Source: CBFGTA01 sp965651595 (lineage in GTDB: Bacteria > Actinomycetota > Actinomycetes > S36-B12 > UBA10799). From it: DNA of 24,254 bases. The stretch is taken from positions 1 through 24,254 of the forward strand of contig CBFGTA010000021.1 in NCBI GenBank assembly GCA_965651595.1, given 5' to 3'. Position 1 is the stretch's first letter. Every line of letters begins with the position of its first letter. The translations under genes were made by a program, and so were the position numbers. The notes below the pieces were generated by a model. That model made no database searches. It saw nothing but the letters and a program-made list of their open reading frames with translations, and had not been told where the DNA came from. Positions 21,878 to 24,254 of this stretch are shown piece after piece.

Positions 21878-22807
21878 ATGTTGAAGCAGGTTCTGCTTGC
21901 CGCCGCTACGCAGGAGTCGATGAAGTCGGTGGTCACTGCCAACCCGGTGAGCAACGCGATCGTGAATCGCTTCATAGCCGGGGAAGATGCCCCGAGTGCT
22001 GTGGCGATGACTGTGGCCCTGGCGGGTAGCGGCCTTCACACGACGCTAGATCACCTAGGCGAATCCGTCAGCGATGCCGACGATGCGGCCGTGACCGTCA
22101 ACGCGTATAAGGACCTCTGCCGTGAGATCGACCGTGCCGACGTTGGCGACCGCACCGAACTGTCGGTCAAGTTATCCGCCCTCGGGCAGGCCCTTCCACG
22201 CGACGGTCAGCAGATGGCCACCGAGAATCTCCTGCAGATATGTGCCGCCGCGGCTACCGCCGGTGTTTCAGTAACCGTCGACATGGAAGATCACACGTCC
22301 ACTGACGCAACGCTCGAGACGGTCCGTGAGGTCCGCCGCGACTTTCCTGACACTGGCGCCGTACTGCAGGCATACCTGCGCCGAACGGAAGCCGATTGCC
22401 GAGATCTCGCGACTGCCGGGTCGCGGGTCCGACTGTGTAAAGGGGCGTACGCCGAGCCCGACTCTGTGGCGTACTCGTCGTCGCGCGAGGTCGATCGTGC
22501 GTTCGTCCGCTGTCTCAGGGTCCTGATGCAGGGTCCTGGCTATCCGATGGTTGCCACCCATGACCCGCGTCTGATCGAGATCACCGATTCGTTGATCCAC
22601 CGCCATGAGCGGCGGCCAGATAGTTACGAATTTCAAATGCTTCTCGGCGTGCGCCCGGCCGAACAGCAGCGGCTCGCTTCTCATGGTCATCGGGTGAGGG
22701 TTTACGTGCCGTACGGCCAACAGTGGTATCCGTACATGATGCGCCGACTCGCTGAACGCCCCGCTAATCTGGCTCTAGCACTACGGGCCGTGACGTCCCG
22801 TTCCTAA
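21878..22807 (+). CDS. Proline dehydrogenase
   Basis: This FAD enzyme oxidises proline to pyrroline-5-carboxylate and passes electrons to the respiratory chain. The 309-residue length is typical of monofunctional actinobacterial and Thermus-type enzymes (PruB/PutB). Barrel motifs are in order: VKLSALGQ (97-104), VDMEDHT (134-140), LQAYLRRTEAD (163-173), RLCKGAYAEP (185-194), MVATHDPRL (224-232), EFQMLLGV (251-258), VRVYVPYG (273-280) and YPYMMRRLAERPAN (284-297), the last holding the proline-binding Arg residues. ATG 21878 is set by the ribosome binding site. It stands alone, with no P5C dehydrogenase domain or gene nearby. It is followed by proC, which runs the opposite step. Confidence 0.95.
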   Translation: MLKQVLLAAATQESMKSVVTANPVSNAIVNRFIAGEDAPSAVAMTVALAGSGLHTTLDHLGESVSDADDAAVTVNAYKDLCREIDRADVGDRTELSVKLSALGQALPRDGQQMATENLLQICAAAATAGVSVTVDMEDHTSTDATLETVREVRRDFPDTGAVLQAYLRRTEADCRDLATAGSRVRLCKGAYAEPDSVAYSSSREVDRAFVRCLRVLMQGPGYPMVATHDPRLIEITDSLIHRHERRPDSYEFQMLLGVRPAEQQRLASHGHRVRVYVPYGQQWYPYMMRRLAERPANLALALRAVTSRS

Positions 22808-22833
22808 CTCGCCCGACCGAAGGCCGTGTGCGC

Positions 22834-22839
22834 TAGCCT
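22834..22839 (+). promoter_or_regulatory. -10 hexamer TAGCCT before proC
   Basis: TAGCCT predicts transcription from about 22846, where an in-frame TTG lies. This gives either a leaderless TTG start or a leader of about 24 bases before ATG 22870. Confidence 0.4.
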
Positions 22840-22857
22840 CACGGGTTGTCCAGTGAC

Positions 22858-22863
22858 AAGGTG
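22858..22863 (+). promoter_or_regulatory. proC ribosome binding site AAGGTG
   Basis: AAGGTG lies six bases before ATG 22870 and favours that start over TTG 22846 or GTG 22861. Confidence 0.5.
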
Positions 22864-22869
22864 ACTGAC

Positions 22870-23676
22870 ATGACACACATGACTGCCGTGTTCGGTGGCG
22901 GAGTGATGGGTGAGGCCATCATCGCCGGACTTCTGCGCAACGGGACCAGCCCGGATGCGTTGAGGGTGACCGAACGGCACCCAGACAGGGCCGACTACCT
23001 CTTTGCGACGTATGGCGTGAATGTCGTGTCGAATCAGGCAGCCGCCGAGCAGGCTGACAACTGCCTGATCGTCGTCAAGCCCCAAGACGTCGCGGCCCTG
23101 CTGGCCGAGACTGCACCTCACTTGCGCGCCGGAACGCTGGTTGTGTCCCTGGTGGCCGGTGTGAGCACCGAGTTCCTGGAGCGGCGCCTCGCGGCTGGCA
23201 CTCCAGTGGTGCGCGTCATGCCCAACACGCCAGCCATCGTTGACGAGGGCGTCTCGGCGATCTCCGCTGGCAGCGTTTGCACTGAGGAGCATATGACTCG
23301 GGTCGAAGGGTTGCTGTCGGCCGTTGGAGAAGTGATCCGCGTTCCGGAGTCTCAGCAGGATGCCGTCACGGCGATTTCTGGCTCCGGTCCCGCCTACATT
23401 TTTTACATTGTTGAAGCGATGATCGAGGCGGGCGTACTGCTGGGGATATCGCGAGCTCAGGCCAGTGAACTGGTGATCCAGACGCTGTACGGGTCGGCCA
23501 AGATGGTGCGCGAGACGGGAATTCATCCCACAGTGCTGCGCGAGAACGTCACCTCTCCGGCCGGGACTACCGCGGCCGCCTTGCGCGAACTCGATCAGCA
23601 CAAGGTGCGGGCGGCGTTCTTGCAGGCCATGGAGGCCGCGCGCGATCGCTCTCGTGAACTTGGTTCGATGGACTAG
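22870..23676 (+). CDS. proC: Pyrroline-5-carboxylate reductase
   Basis: ProC reduces pyrroline-5-carboxylate to proline with NAD(P)H, the last step of proline synthesis. From ATG 22870 it has 268 residues. The Rossmann start AVFGGGVMGEAIIAG follows directly. VVKPQDVAALL, SLVAGVSTEFLE and VVRVMPNTPAIVDEGVSA mark the nucleotide and substrate clefts. The C-terminal dimer domain has AISGSGPAYIFYIVEAM and VTSPAGTTAAALREL, the classical ProC signature. ATG 22870 is preferred because AAGGTG lies six bases upstream; TTG 22846 would add eight residues. Its stop shares one base with the start of the next gene (TAGTG), so the two are translationally coupled. Confidence 0.96.
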   Translation: MTHMTAVFGGGVMGEAIIAGLLRNGTSPDALRVTERHPDRADYLFATYGVNVVSNQAAAEQADNCLIVVKPQDVAALLAETAPHLRAGTLVVSLVAGVSTEFLERRLAAGTPVVRVMPNTPAIVDEGVSAISAGSVCTEEHMTRVEGLLSAVGEVIRVPESQQDAVTAISGSGPAYIFYIVEAMIEAGVLLGISRAQASELVIQTLYGSAKMVRETGIHPTVLRENVTSPAGTTAAALRELDQHKVRAAFLQAMEAARDRSRELGSMD

Positions 23677-24254
23677 TGGGCGTCGTGGCGACTGCAGACG
23701 GGTCATCAGAGTGCTCGGTTAGCTATGCCTGGGACGAGACGCTCAAGGCTTACGACTTCGGCCGAGGCCATCCACTTAGCCCGATTCGGACGATGTTGGC
23801 CTATCGGCTGACAGAAGCTTGCGGGGTCACCGCCCGCCCAAATCTGCGGATCGTCGACGGGTTCAAGCCGGTTTCTGATCGGCTTCTCGCACGCGTCCAC
23901 ACTCCGGAGTACATCGACGCGGTTCGGTCTGTGAGTGGCCCCGACGGGCAAGGGCGGCTTGAGTTTGGGCTCGGGACGGAGGATGTACCCGTGTTTGAGG
24001 GGATGCATGATGCGGCCGCCCGCGTGTGCGCAGCCAGTGTCGCCGTCGCCCGGGACGTCCTGAAAGGTCGCGTTTCACACGGCCTCAATATCTGCGGGGG
24101 ACTACATCACGCGATGCCGGCTGCCGCGAGCGGGTTCTGTGTCTACAACGACATTGGCGTGGCAATCTCCGAACTGCTTGAAGCCGGGGTGGAGCGAGTT
24201 GCGTACGTCGACGTGGACGTCCACCACGGCGACGGGGTGCAGGCGGCCTTCTGG
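23676..24254 (+). CDS. Histone deacetylase/AcuC-like deacetylase (partial, C-terminus outside window)
   Basis: The open frame from GTG 23676 runs to the window edge (193 codons) and gives the N-terminal half of an arginase/deacetylase-fold enzyme. The tandem His of the charge relay is in GGLHHAMPAAASGFCVYND (His144, His145). The zinc-binding stretch DVDVHHGDG (179-187) supplies an Asp and a His ligand (Asp181, His183). Early motifs DFGRGHPLSP and VHTPEYIDAV match AcuC and class I HDACs. In Bacillus, AcuC deacetylates acetyl-CoA synthetase; the target here is unknown. The start overlaps the proC stop by one base, and GTG 23685 is a possible alternative. Homologues next to proC occur in other actinobacteria. 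Confidence 0.87.
   Translation, partial: MGVVATADGSSECSVSYAWDETLKAYDFGRGHPLSPIRTMLAYRLTEACGVTARPNLRIVDGFKPVSDRLLARVHTPEYIDAVRSVSGPDGQGRLEFGLGTEDVPVFEGMHDAAARVCAASVAVARDVLKGRVSHGLNICGGLHHAMPAAASGFCVYNDIGVAISELLEAGVERVAYVDVDVHHGDGVQAAFW

Noticed and set aside
22804..23706. 300-codon minus-strand frame over proC
   Set aside because: Shadow of proC; low-complexity His/Arg-rich translation with no motif.
1..24254. Search for CRISPR arrays, tRNA or rRNA genes, transposases, phage genes or a defence island
   Set aside because: No regularly spaced repeats, cloverleaf-like segments, transposase motifs or defence-type domains were seen; the genes are housekeeping.

Overview
The window is a stretch of ordinary chromosome from a fairly high-GC actinobacterium (Actinomycetota). 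The evidence is gene content and order: a MidA methyltransferase next to a NuoD-like gene, then DUF2520-panC-nadB-nadC-coaX, then clpC, mutY, a membrane-anchored protein and radA. This is a rearranged version of the neighbourhood known from Mycobacterium and Streptomyces. GTG and TTG starts are common. Many start codons sit 6-8 bases after a TANNNT-like hexamer, as expected for leaderless mRNAs. The genus cannot be told from the sequence alone. I saw no insertion sequence, prophage, CRISPR array, tRNA or rRNA, and no segment with obviously foreign base composition.

Layout. 1-1494 (minus): the 5' part of a NuoD-like gene and, overlapping it by 8 bp, a MidA-family methyltransferase. 1620-7443 (plus): a tightly packed cofactor block of DUF2520 Rossmann protein, panC, nadB, nadC, coaX and a GNAT of the amino-acid N-acetyltransferase type. 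Three ends in this block overlap (DUF2520/panC, panC/nadB, coaX/GNAT). It serves pantothenate/CoA and NAD synthesis, and probably arginine synthesis. 7514-9914 (minus): phosphoglucomutase and an SDR-like protein that lacks the catalytic Tyr. 10214-12727 (plus): clpC, with a possible ClgR box and a 12-codon upstream ORF. 12728-13663 (minus): mutY, abutting clpC with no spacer. 13733-14338 (plus): a membrane-anchored extracytoplasmic protein, separated by a hairpin from radA (14425-15780, minus). 15845-16594 (minus): an uncharacterised cysteine-rich protein, divergent across 31 bp from a Ppx/GppA phosphatase (16626-17693, plus). 17802-20195: a CtpE-like P-type ATPase. 20295-21107: a TIM-barrel sugar isomerase-like protein. 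21151-23676: TetR regulator, proline dehydrogenase and pyrroline-5-carboxylate reductase. 23676-end: the start of an HDAC/AcuC-like deacetylase.

Most genes are housekeeping: cofactor synthesis, proteolysis, DNA repair, polyphosphate/ppGpp turnover, ion transport and proline metabolism. I found no convincing undescribed multi-gene system. The points most worth following are the DUF2520-panC coupling, the MidA-NuoD pair, the cysteine-rich protein with back-to-back leaderless promoters, the SDR with an altered active site, the regulatory features upstream of clpC, and the codon divergence between the two Clp_N repeats.
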